From: Mogibacterium sp.
GTDB taxonomy: Bacteria > Bacillota > Clostridia > Peptostreptococcales > Anaerovoracaceae
Length of the DNA stretch: 52,050 bases
Direction: 5' to 3'
Assembly (NCBI GenBank): GCA_017432075.1
Contig: JAFRJV010000103.1
Location: forward strand, 1-52,050
The position numbers and the translations under genes are program-made. Shown one piece after another: positions 7,843 through 16,387 of the stretch (position 1 is the first letter of the stretch; every line of letters starts with the position of its first letter). The notes under the pieces were generated by a model, which made no database searches, was not told where the DNA came from, and saw only the letters and a program-made list of their open reading frames with translations.

Positions 7843-9093
7843 ATGGCAGATTTTGAACTTAACCCTGAAGCTGTAGTTGAAGCAGCACAGACACAGGCAG
7901 AAGAACTTGAGGCAAATGTTCAGGAAGTTGCGGCACAGGCGGCTGCTCTCGACATGTCTCAGGCTTTCGACTTTGCACCTGAATTTGCACCTGAAGAGGA
8001 AAAGAAGGAAGATCCGCTTGCGAAGTTCACACCGGATGAGCAGAGACAGATCAAAGCGGTTGCAGATAAGATCGACATCACAGACAGCAACGCTGTTCTG
8101 AGCTACGGCGCAAGCGCACAGCGCAAGGTTTCGGATTTCGCTGACGGCGCACTCCAGAGCGTAAGAACCAAGGACATGGGAGAGACAGGTCAGGTCCTGA
8201 CATCCCTGCTCGTTGAACTCAAGTCAAACGGTGGTGAAGAGAAGAAGACATTCTTCGGAAAGATCTTCGGAAGCGCTGAGAAAAACTTCGAAAAACTCAA
8301 AACGCAGTACAGCACAACTGAGGCCAATATCGACAGGATCGTTAAGCTGCTCGAAGAGCACGAGGAACAGCTCCTCAAGGACATCGTCCAGCTCGACAGA
8401 CTCTATGAGAAGAACAAACTCTACTTCAAGGAAGTGTCGATGTACATCGAGGCCGGCAAGCTTGCTCTTGAGAAGGCAAAGACAGTTACTCTTCCTGAGC
8501 TCGAGGCAAAGGCAAGAGAGACAGGCTCGGTAGAGGACGCACAGGCAGCTCAGGATTATGCAGACATGATCACAAGATTCGAGAAGAAGATCTACGATCT
8601 CGAACTCTCCAGAACAGTATGCCTGCAGTCTGCTCCTGAGATCAGAATGGTACAGAACTCCGATACCATCATGTCCGAGAAGATCCGCTCAACTATCGTG
8701 AATGTCATTCCTATGTGGAAGACACAGATGGTTCTGGCTCTCAACAACTATCACACACAGAAGGCCATAGAGGCTCAGCAGGCTGTTACAGAGGCTACAA
8801 ATGAGATGCTCAAGAAGAACGCTGAGTCCCTGCACCAGAGCACTGTTGATACAGCAAAGGCCAGCGAGAGAGGCATCGTAGACATCGAGACACTGCAGCA
8901 CACCAACCAGGAACTGATCGCCGCTATCGACGAGATCATTCAGGTTCAGGAAGACGGCAAGGTCGCAAGAGCAGAAGCCGAGAAGGAGCTCGCAAGGATC
9001 GAGCAGGAACTCAAGGACAAGATGCTCGGCATCGCTGCTAACGCAAAATGGACAGGCGAAGATATCGCTGCTGCAAGAACTGAGCAGAAATAA
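7843..9093 (+). CDS. telA: TelA/KlaA toxic-anion-resistance family protein
   Basis: A 416-residue, largely alpha-helical cytosolic protein of the TelA family (PF05816). Family features include DITDSNAVLSYGASAQRKVSDFAD, the helical segment LEEHEEQLLKDIVQLDRLYEKN, and VNVIPMWKTQMVLALNNYHTQKAIEAQQAVTEATNEML in the C-terminal half. The first 65 residues are acidic and Ala/Gln-rich, a common variable region. AAAGGAGGAC provides a strong Shine-Dalgarno. It is cotranscribed with the xpaC-like gene. The family is associated with tellurite and colicin resistance or membrane-stress tolerance, but a mechanism is not established. Confidence 0.88.
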   Translation: MADFELNPEAVVEAAQTQAEELEANVQEVAAQAAALDMSQAFDFAPEFAPEEEKKEDPLAKFTPDEQRQIKAVADKIDITDSNAVLSYGASAQRKVSDFADGALQSVRTKDMGETGQVLTSLLVELKSNGGEEKKTFFGKIFGSAEKNFEKLKTQYSTTEANIDRIVKLLEEHEEQLLKDIVQLDRLYEKNKLYFKEVSMYIEAGKLALEKAKTVTLPELEAKARETGSVEDAQAAQDYADMITRFEKKIYDLELSRTVCLQSAPEIRMVQNSDTIMSEKIRSTIVNVIPMWKTQMVLALNNYHTQKAIEAQQAVTEATNEMLKKNAESLHQSTVDTAKASERGIVDIETLQHTNQELIAAIDEIIQVQEDGKVARAEAEKELARIEQELKDKMLGIAANAKWTGEDIAAARTEQK

Positions 9094-9132
9094 TCTGAAC
9101 TATTAGCCAGGACGGAAAACATTAAACAGACT

Positions 9133-9180
9133 AAAGGGTGTAGAATTCATTGGGTTCCCAGCGAATCTACACCCTTTTTT
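9133..9180 (+). terminator. Intrinsic terminator after telA
   Basis: AAAGGGTGTAGAATTC (from 9133) pairs with GAATCTACACCCTTTT near 9162-9177 with a single bulged A, and continues into a T run. The loop includes a small TGGG/CCCA inner pairing. This is a strong rho-independent terminator. Confidence 0.9.
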
Positions 9181-9271
9181 ACAAATCAGGTGCAGTATTC
9201 AGAATAAACTATCGAATTATACATCATTTGCTTCAATCAAAGCCTGTTTTAACGCTAAAAAGAGGGAAGAC

Positions 9272-9308
9272 GATGTATATGTGTGAAAGAATCTGATAAA
9301 TATACATC
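9272..9308 (+). promoter_or_regulatory. Inverted repeat in the nuclease gene leader
   Basis: GATGTATAT (9272-9280) and ATATACATC (9300-9308) are perfect 9-bp inverted repeats with a 19-nt spacer, ending about 10 nt before the GGGAGAG ribosome-binding site at 9326. A similar TATACATC also occurs near 9218. It may be an operator or a leader hairpin. No clear -35/-10 pair was found between 9181 and 9271. Confidence 0.4.
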
Positions 9309-9325
9309 TGCAAAAACTGGGAGAG

Positions 9326-10420
9326 ATGAGTCAAAAAAAGACAAAGGACAGGAACAGCGAAAACAATTACAGGCGAAGCCCGGCTCTTGCTTTGGTGCTT
9401 GTGATATTAATTGCCGCGGCGTTCTTTGTGATGTCCGATGCGCCATTCATCAAAAGTGCCAGGGACAGCCTGATGCAGAAGCTCGGATACGAGGCCATTG
9501 ATCAGGGAAATGAAAATGAGGATCCCGGCAATGAAAGTGGCGGAAGCAGCGATGATAAAAGCAGCAGCGGGAAAGCCGCGGAATGGGATGCAAATGCTGA
9601 CATAGATCCTTCATCACTGCCGGAGTACAATGGGCAGTATTATGTAAAGGTGAACGGCGGAGTTCCTGTGTTTCCTGATGAAGTCTGTGAAAGGGCGGGC
9701 CTGAAAAAAGACGGCGACGACTGGAAAACAAAAGGCAACCTTCTCGGAACAGTCGATTCCAATAAGCTGACTCCTTATGAATACTACGGCAGTCTGGATG
9801 AACTTGGCAGGTGCACATATGCTTACGGACTCCTCGGCGAGGAGACCATGCCTCAGGAGGGGCAGGAGAGAGGCGATATTTCTTCAGTGCATCCTTCGGG
9901 ATGGGCGAAGGCACAGAACTGGGAGCGATGCCATCTTATAGCATGGGCGCTTTCTGCCGAGAACGCCAATCCGTCCAACCTGGTCACGGGAACGCATTAT
10001 CTGAACTACGATGGCATGAGGCTGCTCGAGGAGGAAACCGAGCATTATATCTGGAACACAGGCAACCACGTGCTGTACTATGTGAAACCTTGGTTCAGTG
10101 GTGATGAGCTCGTTGCCAGAGGGATACAGATGACAGCATGGTCAGTTGAAGACAAGGGCGAAGGGATATCCTTCAATGTCTACTGCTTCAACGTGACGCC
10201 CGGTGCTGAGATCGACTATAAAACAGGCATCGTGACTACTGAAGAACAGGCGGCTCAGGATGCAAGAGTATACGTTATAAATACACGCTCGGGAGTGTTC
10301 CACTATCCGACATGCGACGGCGTCAAGGAGATGTCGGAGCACAACAAAAAGACAGTTACAGCGACACGCTCGGAGCTGACCTCACAGGGGTATACTCCGT
10401 GCGGTGCCTGCGAACCATAA
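9326..10420 (+). CDS. Exported DNA/RNA non-specific endonuclease
   Basis: A 364-residue protein with a basic N-terminus and one membrane-spanning signal anchor (SPALALVLVILIAAAFFVMS, about residues 18-37), then a Ser/Gly/Asp-rich linker of about 45 residues. The catalytic domain (about residues 90-290) matches the Endonuclease_NS_2 type (EndA/NucA-like): GWAKAQNWERCHLIAWAL contains the ERCH version of the DRGH metal/catalytic motif, followed by ENANPSNLVTGTHYLNYDGM with its catalytic Asn. The last 50 residues form a Cys-rich module (FHYPTC ... CGACEP) commonly attached to clostridial nucleases. It likely degrades extracellular nucleic acid at the cell surface. It lies only 30 nt before galK, with no terminator between. 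Confidence 0.87.
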   Translation: MSQKKTKDRNSENNYRRSPALALVLVILIAAAFFVMSDAPFIKSARDSLMQKLGYEAIDQGNENEDPGNESGGSSDDKSSSGKAAEWDANADIDPSSLPEYNGQYYVKVNGGVPVFPDEVCERAGLKKDGDDWKTKGNLLGTVDSNKLTPYEYYGSLDELGRCTYAYGLLGEETMPQEGQERGDISSVHPSGWAKAQNWERCHLIAWALSAENANPSNLVTGTHYLNYDGMRLLEEETEHYIWNTGNHVLYYVKPWFSGDELVARGIQMTAWSVEDKGEGISFNVYCFNVTPGAEIDYKTGIVTTEEQAAQDARVYVINTRSGVFHYPTCDGVKEMSEHNKKTVTATRSELTSQGYTPCGACEP

Positions 10421-10450
10421 ACAATAAACTACTACAAAGGAGCATGTACT

Positions 10451-11746
10451 ATGCGATCGATCACATCTATCAAAACATCACTTTCCGCAGGCAGTTATGA
10501 CATGATGCTTAAAAGCCTTTACTGCCGTCCGGCTGAAATGCTCGGACCATACAGAGACAGGATCGTCAGGGTCCTCGATGGATTTATGAAGGAATTCGAT
10601 GCAAGTCCGGATACCGAGGTTTCTGTATTCAGCGCACCGGGACGTACTGAGATAGGCGGAAACCATACGGATCACCAGAGAGGCAAGGTGCTCACGGGAT
10701 CCGTGGATCTCGACGCCATAGCCTGTGCTGCACCGAACGGAAGCGGCGTTGTGCGCATCTATTCGGAAGGTTACGGGCTTACAACTGTGGATATCACTAA
10801 TCTTGAGCCGGTAAAGGAAGAGGAGAATACGACAAAGGCCATAATCCGCGGAACTCTGGCTGCAATATCTTCGAGAGGATACGAGGTCAAAGGCTTTGAT
10901 GCCTATGTTACGTCTGACGTTCCGGGAGGCTCGGGGCTTTCGTCTTCAGCATGCTTCGAAGTCCTGATTGGTGTCACCGTCAACGGGCTTTTCTGCTCAA
11001 ACAGCATAGCTCTTGCTGAGATCGCAAAGATCGGGCAGTTTGCTGAAAACGTGTATTTCGGAAAACCATCCGGCCTGCTCGATCAGATGGGATGTGCGCT
11101 CGGCGGCATAGTAGCGATAGATTTTCAGGATAAGGAAAACCCGCAGTATCACGCAGTGGATTTCGATTTTGCATCCGCGGGATATGCGCTCTGCATAATA
11201 GATACAGGAGCTGATCATGCTGATCTTACGGGAGATTATGCTGCGGTTCCTGCTGAGATGAAATCCGTTGCACAGGCCTTTGGAAAGGAAGTCCTCTGCG
11301 AGGTGGACGAAGATGAATTCTACGGCTCTATTGCAAAACTGAGAAAGCAGCTCGGAGACCGTGCAGTGATGCGCGCGATACATTACTTTACAGACTGCCA
11401 CCGCGTTGAGCAGCAGGTAGAGGCTCTTGAGAAACACGAATTCGATAAGTTTCTGAAACTGGTGAGCAGCTCCGGACATTCATCATATATGTATCTTCAG
11501 AACGTAGCCACGTACAGAGATCCTGCAGACCAGCCGGTCGCTCTGTCGCTCGCCATGGCGGGATATTATCTTGCCGGACGCGGCGCACGCAGGGTACACG
11601 GCGGCGGATTCGCGGGAACCATACAGGCTTACGTACCGTTGGATCTTGTTGAGGAATTCAGAAAAGGAATGGATTCCGTGCTTGGCGAAGGAGCCTGCAG
11701 AGTCACATATATTCGCCCGGTCGGCGGGTGTACTCTCATAGACTGA
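10451..11746 (+). CDS. galK: Galactokinase
   Basis: A 431-residue GHMP-family kinase that phosphorylates galactose at C1, the entry step of the Leloir pathway. Key motifs are the galactose-binding signature APGRTEIGGNHTDHQ (about residues 61-75), the ATP-binding GGSGLSSSACFEVLIG (about residues 158-173) and LLDQMGCALGG, containing the catalytic Asp. The C-terminal motif is RRVHGGGFAGTIQAYV. It is slightly longer at the N-terminus than the roughly 390-residue standard enzyme. Shine-Dalgarno AAAGGAG upstream of 10451. It is followed by galT after 48 nt, forming a galKT unit. No galE or galM was seen in the window. Confidence 0.93.
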   Translation: MRSITSIKTSLSAGSYDMMLKSLYCRPAEMLGPYRDRIVRVLDGFMKEFDASPDTEVSVFSAPGRTEIGGNHTDHQRGKVLTGSVDLDAIACAAPNGSGVVRIYSEGYGLTTVDITNLEPVKEEENTTKAIIRGTLAAISSRGYEVKGFDAYVTSDVPGGSGLSSSACFEVLIGVTVNGLFCSNSIALAEIAKIGQFAENVYFGKPSGLLDQMGCALGGIVAIDFQDKENPQYHAVDFDFASAGYALCIIDTGADHADLTGDYAAVPAEMKSVAQAFGKEVLCEVDEDEFYGSIAKLRKQLGDRAVMRAIHYFTDCHRVEQQVEALEKHEFDKFLKLVSSSGHSSYMYLQNVATYRDPADQPVALSLAMAGYYLAGRGARRVHGGGFAGTIQAYVPLDLVEEFRKGMDSVLGEGACRVTYIRPVGGCTLID

Positions 11747-11794
11747 TATTGGGGATAGGGGACATGACATATCTTTAAAAACAGGAGAGAGGAA

Positions 11795-13180
11795 ATGGAA
11801 CTGCTGATATCACAACTTATTGAATATGCTGTAAGAAAAGAATGGATCGAAGCATCTGACCGCATCTGGGCATCCAACAGGATACTGGAAGCCCTGCAAA
11901 TGGATGGCTTTGACGGTCTGGTCGATATAGAAGGAGAACTCCCTCAGATACAGGAGATCCTGGACGGACTTTGTGATTATGCATATGAGCACGGCGTTAT
12001 TGAAGGAAATTCTGCGACATACCGTGATCTTTTCGATACAGCGCTTATCGGGCTTATTATGCCGAGACCGTCTGAGATCACGGAAGAGTTTTACAGCAGA
12101 TACGAAAAGTCGCCAAAGGAAGCGACTGATTGGTACTATGGCTTTTCAGGTGATACGAATTACATCAGAAGAGACCGTATCGCAAAGGACCGCAAATGGA
12201 CTGTCGACACGGAGTACGGGACCATTGACATAACGATAAACTTATCCAAGCCTGAGAAAGACCCTAAGGCCATCGCTGCTGCCGGCAAAGCAAAGGCATC
12301 AGGTTACCCGAAGTGCCTGCTCTGCGCAGAGAATGAAGGATACGCCGGAAGACTTGATCATCCGGCAAGACAGAATCATCGCATCATCCCGGTAGAGCTT
12401 GGCGGGCAGGACTTTTTCATGCAGTACAGTCCTTACGTTTATTACAATGAGCACTGCATCGTTTTCAACAAAAAGCATATACCTATGCACATAGACAGAC
12501 AGGCATTTACCAATCTGCTTGATTTCGTGACTGTATTCCCGCACTATTTTGTGGGATCGAATGCAGACCTTCCAATAGTTGGCGGAAGCGTTCTGAGCCA
12601 TGACCATTATCAGGGCGGCAATTACGAGTTTGCCATGGCAAGGGCTGAAGTGGAAACAGCCTTCACGGTGCCGGGCTATGAAGATATAGAGACAGGTATA
12701 GTGAAGTGGCCGATGTCTGTGATTCGTCTTAAGGGAACAGACCGGGAGAGGATCATCGATCTGGCTGAGCTGATACTGAATAAATGGCGTGGCTATGATG
12801 ACCCGGATGCTTTCATCTTCCATGAAACGGACGGAGAGAAGCACTCGACCATAACACCGATAGCACGCAGAAGAGGCGAGGCGTATGAGCTCGATCTCGT
12901 GCTGCGTAACAATATAACCACTGAAGAGAATCCGCTCGGAGTATTCCATCCTCATGCAGACAAGCATCACATCAAAAAAGAGAACATAGGGCTCATCGAA
13001 GTGATGGGGCTTGCCGTACTGCCGGCCAGGCTGAAAGGCGAGCTTGAAGCGGGGCACTACACCGAGCAGGAGATCGGCGAAGTCTTTGCCGCAGTGCTCG
13101 AGGATGCGGGAGTATTCAAGAGGACTGAAGAAGGAAGAGCGGCATTCGGAAGATTCATAGACTGCATTGCCGCAAACTAG
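11795..13180 (+). CDS. galT: UDP-glucose--hexose-1-phosphate uridylyltransferase, class II (GalT)
   Basis: A 461-residue class II (Firmicutes-type) galactose-1-phosphate uridylyltransferase that exchanges UMP between UDP-glucose and galactose-1-phosphate. Recognisable segments are AGRLDHPARQNHRIIPVEL, the SPYVYYNEHCIVF strand, and GGSVLSHDHYQGG, containing the catalytic histidine pair in the H-x-H arrangement typical of class II. These are followed by HETDGEKHSTITPIARRRG and GVFHPHADKHHIKKENIGLIEVMG. Shine-Dalgarno AGGAGAGAGG. It works directly after GalK and is cotranscribed with it. Confidence 0.93.
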   Translation: MELLISQLIEYAVRKEWIEASDRIWASNRILEALQMDGFDGLVDIEGELPQIQEILDGLCDYAYEHGVIEGNSATYRDLFDTALIGLIMPRPSEITEEFYSRYEKSPKEATDWYYGFSGDTNYIRRDRIAKDRKWTVDTEYGTIDITINLSKPEKDPKAIAAAGKAKASGYPKCLLCAENEGYAGRLDHPARQNHRIIPVELGGQDFFMQYSPYVYYNEHCIVFNKKHIPMHIDRQAFTNLLDFVTVFPHYFVGSNADLPIVGGSVLSHDHYQGGNYEFAMARAEVETAFTVPGYEDIETGIVKWPMSVIRLKGTDRERIIDLAELILNKWRGYDDPDAFIFHETDGEKHSTITPIARRRGEAYELDLVLRNNITTEENPLGVFHPHADKHHIKKENIGLIEVMGLAVLPARLKGELEAGHYTEQEIGEVFAAVLEDAGVFKRTEEGRAAFGRFIDCIAAN

Positions 13181-13205
13181 ATAAAAACAAGAGAGGTAAG
13201 AGCAT

Positions 13206-14003
13206 ATGGCAAGCGGAAGAATGGAATTCCACGCAGAATCAATTATGCAGCACACAAACTTCAGCTTTGTGCTGCCGAACGATGTTGCGATGGAGGAGGT
13301 TTTCGACCTCAAATATTACGACAGAGATCCGATGAATCTCATACTGCTTCACGGACTCACAGGCACTGATACCGACTGGCTGTACGGAGGAGTAGCACAG
13401 CTGATGGCCATCCAGTATAACCTGAACATCTTTATGCCTACTACGGGAAATTCCTTCTATCTGGATAAAGGATACCAGGGAAGAAATCACTGCGAGTTCA
13501 TCGCGGAAGAGCTGCCTGAATATATACAAAAAACATTCGGGATAAAGATGGAAAGAGAGAACACCATGATAGGCGGCCTGTCGATGGGCGGATACGGTTC
13601 TCTGCACACAGCTCTGGCGTACCCTGAAAAATTCAGCGCGTGCATAGCACTTTCGTCGGCTCTTGTCGTAAGGGACGTTGCGAAAAAGCCTGACTCGGAA
13701 GTCGGTAGCGTGCTGCCGCTCAAGTTCAGAGAGGAACTGTTCGGAGATCCTTCAAAGCTGATCGAGTCCGACATGAATCCTGAAGTGCTTTACAAAAAGA
13801 TTAAGAAGCAAGGCAAGGAAGTACCTTTCATCTATCTTGCCATAGGTGTTGATGACAACCTGCTTGAAAGTAACCGTCAGTTCCGTGACTTCCTGAAGAA
13901 AGAGAAGGCAGACTTTTTCTACGAAGAGGGACCGGGCAGACATACATGGCAGTTCTGGAACGAGTATATCGACAGAGGATTAAAAACAGTACTTAACCGT
14001 TAA
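13206..14003 (+). CDS. Alpha/beta-hydrolase esterase (esterase D / tributyrin esterase type)
   Basis: A 265-residue cytosolic esterase of the PF00756 type. LLHGLTGTDTDW gives the oxyanion region, and GGLSMGGYGSLH contains the nucleophile Ser in G-x-S-x-G. IGVDDNLLESNRQF is likely to carry the acid residue and GRHTWQFWNEYI the catalytic His. There is no signal peptide. It lies 25 nt after galT and 13 nt before a GH13 alpha-glucosidase, so it probably removes acetyl or other acyl groups from imported oligosaccharides. The exact ester substrate cannot be inferred. Confidence 0.8.
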   Translation: MASGRMEFHAESIMQHTNFSFVLPNDVAMEEVFDLKYYDRDPMNLILLHGLTGTDTDWLYGGVAQLMAIQYNLNIFMPTTGNSFYLDKGYQGRNHCEFIAEELPEYIQKTFGIKMERENTMIGGLSMGGYGSLHTALAYPEKFSACIALSSALVVRDVAKKPDSEVGSVLPLKFREELFGDPSKLIESDMNPEVLYKKIKKQGKEVPFIYLAIGVDDNLLESNRQFRDFLKKEKADFFYEEGPGRHTWQFWNEYIDRGLKTVLNR

Positions 14004-14016
14004 TAGGGAGCAAAAA

Positions 14017-15612
14017 ATGCTTAGTGAGAAATACAAAGATTTTACGAAATGGGTCATCTACCAGATATATCCGCGCAGCTTTATGGACAGCAATGGCGAC
14101 GGTATAGGTGATCTTCAGGGAGTGATCAGCAAGCTCGACTACATAAAGGAGCTCGGAGCAAACGCGGTATGGCTCTGTCCGTGTTTCAAGAGCCCCAATG
14201 AAGACAACGGATACGATGTGGCGGATTACTGTGACATCATGGACGAATTTGGCACCATGGAGGACATGGACCAGCTGATCGAAGGCCTTCACAGCCGCGG
14301 TATGAAGCTCATACTCGACCTTGTACCGAACCATACATCGACTGAGCACAAATGGTTTCAGGAATCCAGAAAAGGAAAGGATAATCCATACAGTAATTAC
14401 TATTACTGGTTTGACGAGAAACCGAACGACTGGGAATCTGCTTTTGGCGGCAGTGCCTGGCAATATGATGAGATGCGCGGTCAATACTACCTGCATACTT
14501 TCGCAGTTGGTCAGGCCGACCTTAACTGGGACAATCCTGCCGTTGTAAAGGAAATGCAGGATGTAGTAGATTTCTGGGTCGATAAGGGTTGTGACGGATT
14601 CAGGATCGATGTTATAGACTGCATATCCAAAGACTTGCCGAAAGATAAGAACGGACACGGTCCGCGGCTTCATGATTATATCCACGCACTTTTCGGCAGA
14701 AACAAAACGTCACATCTGTTTACTGTGGGAGAAGGCCATACGAATGATATAGAAGATATAGTGCTTCACTGTGCCTCGGAAAGAGATGAACTTTCTACTC
14801 TCTTTATTTTCGATCATATGGAGTGCGGCAGGGCAGACAAATTTACTCCTGAGAATGATAGTCTGAAAACTCTCAGGAATTATCTGACCGGCTGGCAGGA
14901 GGAGACATCAAGGCATGATTTGCTGTACAGCCTCTTCATTGAGAATCACGATCAGCCTCAGATGGTCTCGCGCATAGGCAATGACAGAGAACTCAGATAC
15001 GAGTCTGCAACAGATATCGCGGCAATGGTATACCTTCTGAAAGGTGTATCGTTCATCTACCAGGGACAGGAGATAGGAATGCCTGCTGCACATTATGACA
15101 GCATAAGTGATTTTGATGATGTCGAAAGTCTGGGATGGTACAAAAAATTCATAAAAACTTACAGCGAAGACGAGTGCCTCGAAAAGATCAACTTCGGAAG
15201 CCGTGACAACGCGCGACATCCGATGGCGTGGGACGGCACTGAGGGCAACGGATTTACGACAGGAAAGCCATGGCTGCTTCCGCACTCGAGGGCAGCTGAG
15301 GTAAACGTAGAGAACGACCTTGCGGCAGAGAAGTCTGTTTACAGGTTCTATCAGAAGCTTCTGAAGCTCCGTACATATAACGACGCTTTCACAACGGGGG
15401 ACCTCGAAGTCATCTCGGCACCGGAAGACGATTTCTTTGTTTTCGTTCGCACATCGGGTGACGAAAAATGGGCTGTTGTATGCAACTTTGAAGAAGAGCG
15501 CAGCATAAAACTGCCGTTTGAATGCGAAGAGCCGGTACTTTCGAATCTTGGAAGAGTTGCGGCAGACGGCATATACGCACCATATGAATGTGCAGTCTCA
15601 AGGATAAAGTGA
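14017..15612 (+). CDS. GH13 alpha-glucosidase (oligo-1,6-glucosidase type)
   Basis: A 531-residue cytosolic GH13 enzyme. IYQIYPRSFMDSNGDGIGDLQGV at the N-terminus is typical of the oligo-1,6-glucosidase / alpha-glucosidase group. The four conserved GH13 regions are seen: LDLVPNHTS, GFRIDVID with the nucleophile Asp, VGEGHTND with the acid/base Glu, and ENHDQPQ with the transition-state-stabilising Asp. The usual NHDQPR reads NHDQPQ and the VGEM-type motif reads VGEG, so specificity may differ from characterised members. A small C-terminal beta domain completes the protein. It is cotranscribed with galKT and both esterases and probably hydrolyses isomaltose-, trehalulose- or sucrose-like oligosaccharides. 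Confidence 0.86.
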   Translation: MLSEKYKDFTKWVIYQIYPRSFMDSNGDGIGDLQGVISKLDYIKELGANAVWLCPCFKSPNEDNGYDVADYCDIMDEFGTMEDMDQLIEGLHSRGMKLILDLVPNHTSTEHKWFQESRKGKDNPYSNYYYWFDEKPNDWESAFGGSAWQYDEMRGQYYLHTFAVGQADLNWDNPAVVKEMQDVVDFWVDKGCDGFRIDVIDCISKDLPKDKNGHGPRLHDYIHALFGRNKTSHLFTVGEGHTNDIEDIVLHCASERDELSTLFIFDHMECGRADKFTPENDSLKTLRNYLTGWQEETSRHDLLYSLFIENHDQPQMVSRIGNDRELRYESATDIAAMVYLLKGVSFIYQGQEIGMPAAHYDSISDFDDVESLGWYKKFIKTYSEDECLEKINFGSRDNARHPMAWDGTEGNGFTTGKPWLLPHSRAAEVNVENDLAAEKSVYRFYQKLLKLRTYNDAFTTGDLEVISAPEDDFFVFVRTSGDEKWAVVCNFEEERSIKLPFECEEPVLSNLGRVAADGIYAPYECAVSRIK

Positions 15613-15622
15613 GGGTAAAAAC

Positions 15623-16387
15623 ATGTGTAAGATGCATAAGGAATTCTACATCGATGATGATGGAATAAAACTGCATGCAAAGCTGGACATGCCTGCAGGT
15701 TTCAAAGAAGGTGACAAATGTCCGCTGGCAATCGTGATCCACGGCCTGACCGGGCACATGGAAGAGCCACATATAAAAGGTGTCGCCGCGACATTCAATG
15801 AGCTGGGCATGGCATCACTCCGCGCTGAGATGTACGGACATGGCAAGAGCGGCGGAGAGTTCTATAACCACAATATTTTCAAATGGCTGAACAATGCCAT
15901 GACCGTGACGGACTATGCGAGGTCACTGGACTTTGTAAGTGACCTTTATGTCTGCGGGCACTCGCAGGGCGGACTTGCCACTGCCTTACTGGCAGGAATG
16001 AAACCTGAAGTATTCAAGGCTGTGATACCTATGTCGCCTGCGCTTATGATGCCTGAAGATGCAAGATCGGGACATATGCTGGGCATTGATTTTGATCCAT
16101 GCCATCTGCCGGAAGAGATTTATGTCAACGCTGAGCAGAAGGTGAACAGCAACTACTTAAGAGCCGCACAACTGATAGACCTTGATGGAGCGATTTCCAG
16201 ATACAGCGGTCCGGTGCTCCTCATACATGGAGATGAAGATGAAGCGGTACCGGTATCGTGCTCAATAGAAGCAGAGAAGAAATATAAAAACTCAAAAACA
16301 GTGATCATCAAGGGTGATGATCACTGCTATAACTACCATCTGGATCAGGTGCTCGACGCTGTCAGAGATTTTCTCCGTTCTCTTTGA
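15623..16387 (+). CDS. Alpha/beta hydrolase, feruloyl/cinnamoyl-esterase-like
   Basis: A 254-residue hydrolase. IVIHGLTGHMEEPHIKG gives the oxyanion loop, YGHGKSGGEF follows, VCGHSQGGLA holds the nucleophile Ser (G-H-S-Q-G), IHGDEDEAVP the acid Asp and KGDDHCYNYHLD the catalytic His. The overall pattern resembles Est1E-type feruloyl esterases of gut clostridia, which release phenolic acids from plant polysaccharides. No signal peptide is present, so it would act on imported esters. Shine-Dalgarno GAGGG before 15623. Its 3' end overlaps the convergent GH1 gene by 26 bp and no terminator lies between them. Confidence 0.78.
   Translation: MCKMHKEFYIDDDGIKLHAKLDMPAGFKEGDKCPLAIVIHGLTGHMEEPHIKGVAATFNELGMASLRAEMYGHGKSGGEFYNHNIFKWLNNAMTVTDYARSLDFVSDLYVCGHSQGGLATALLAGMKPEVFKAVIPMSPALMMPEDARSGHMLGIDFDPCHLPEEIYVNAEQKVNSNYLRAAQLIDLDGAISRYSGPVLLIHGDEDEAVPVSCSIEAEKKYKNSKTVIIKGDDHCYNYHLDQVLDAVRDFLRSL

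Noticed and set aside
8213-8533. A 106-residue Ser/Arg-rich frame inside telA
   Set aside because: It is an alternative frame of a well-supported TelA gene with low-complexity content.
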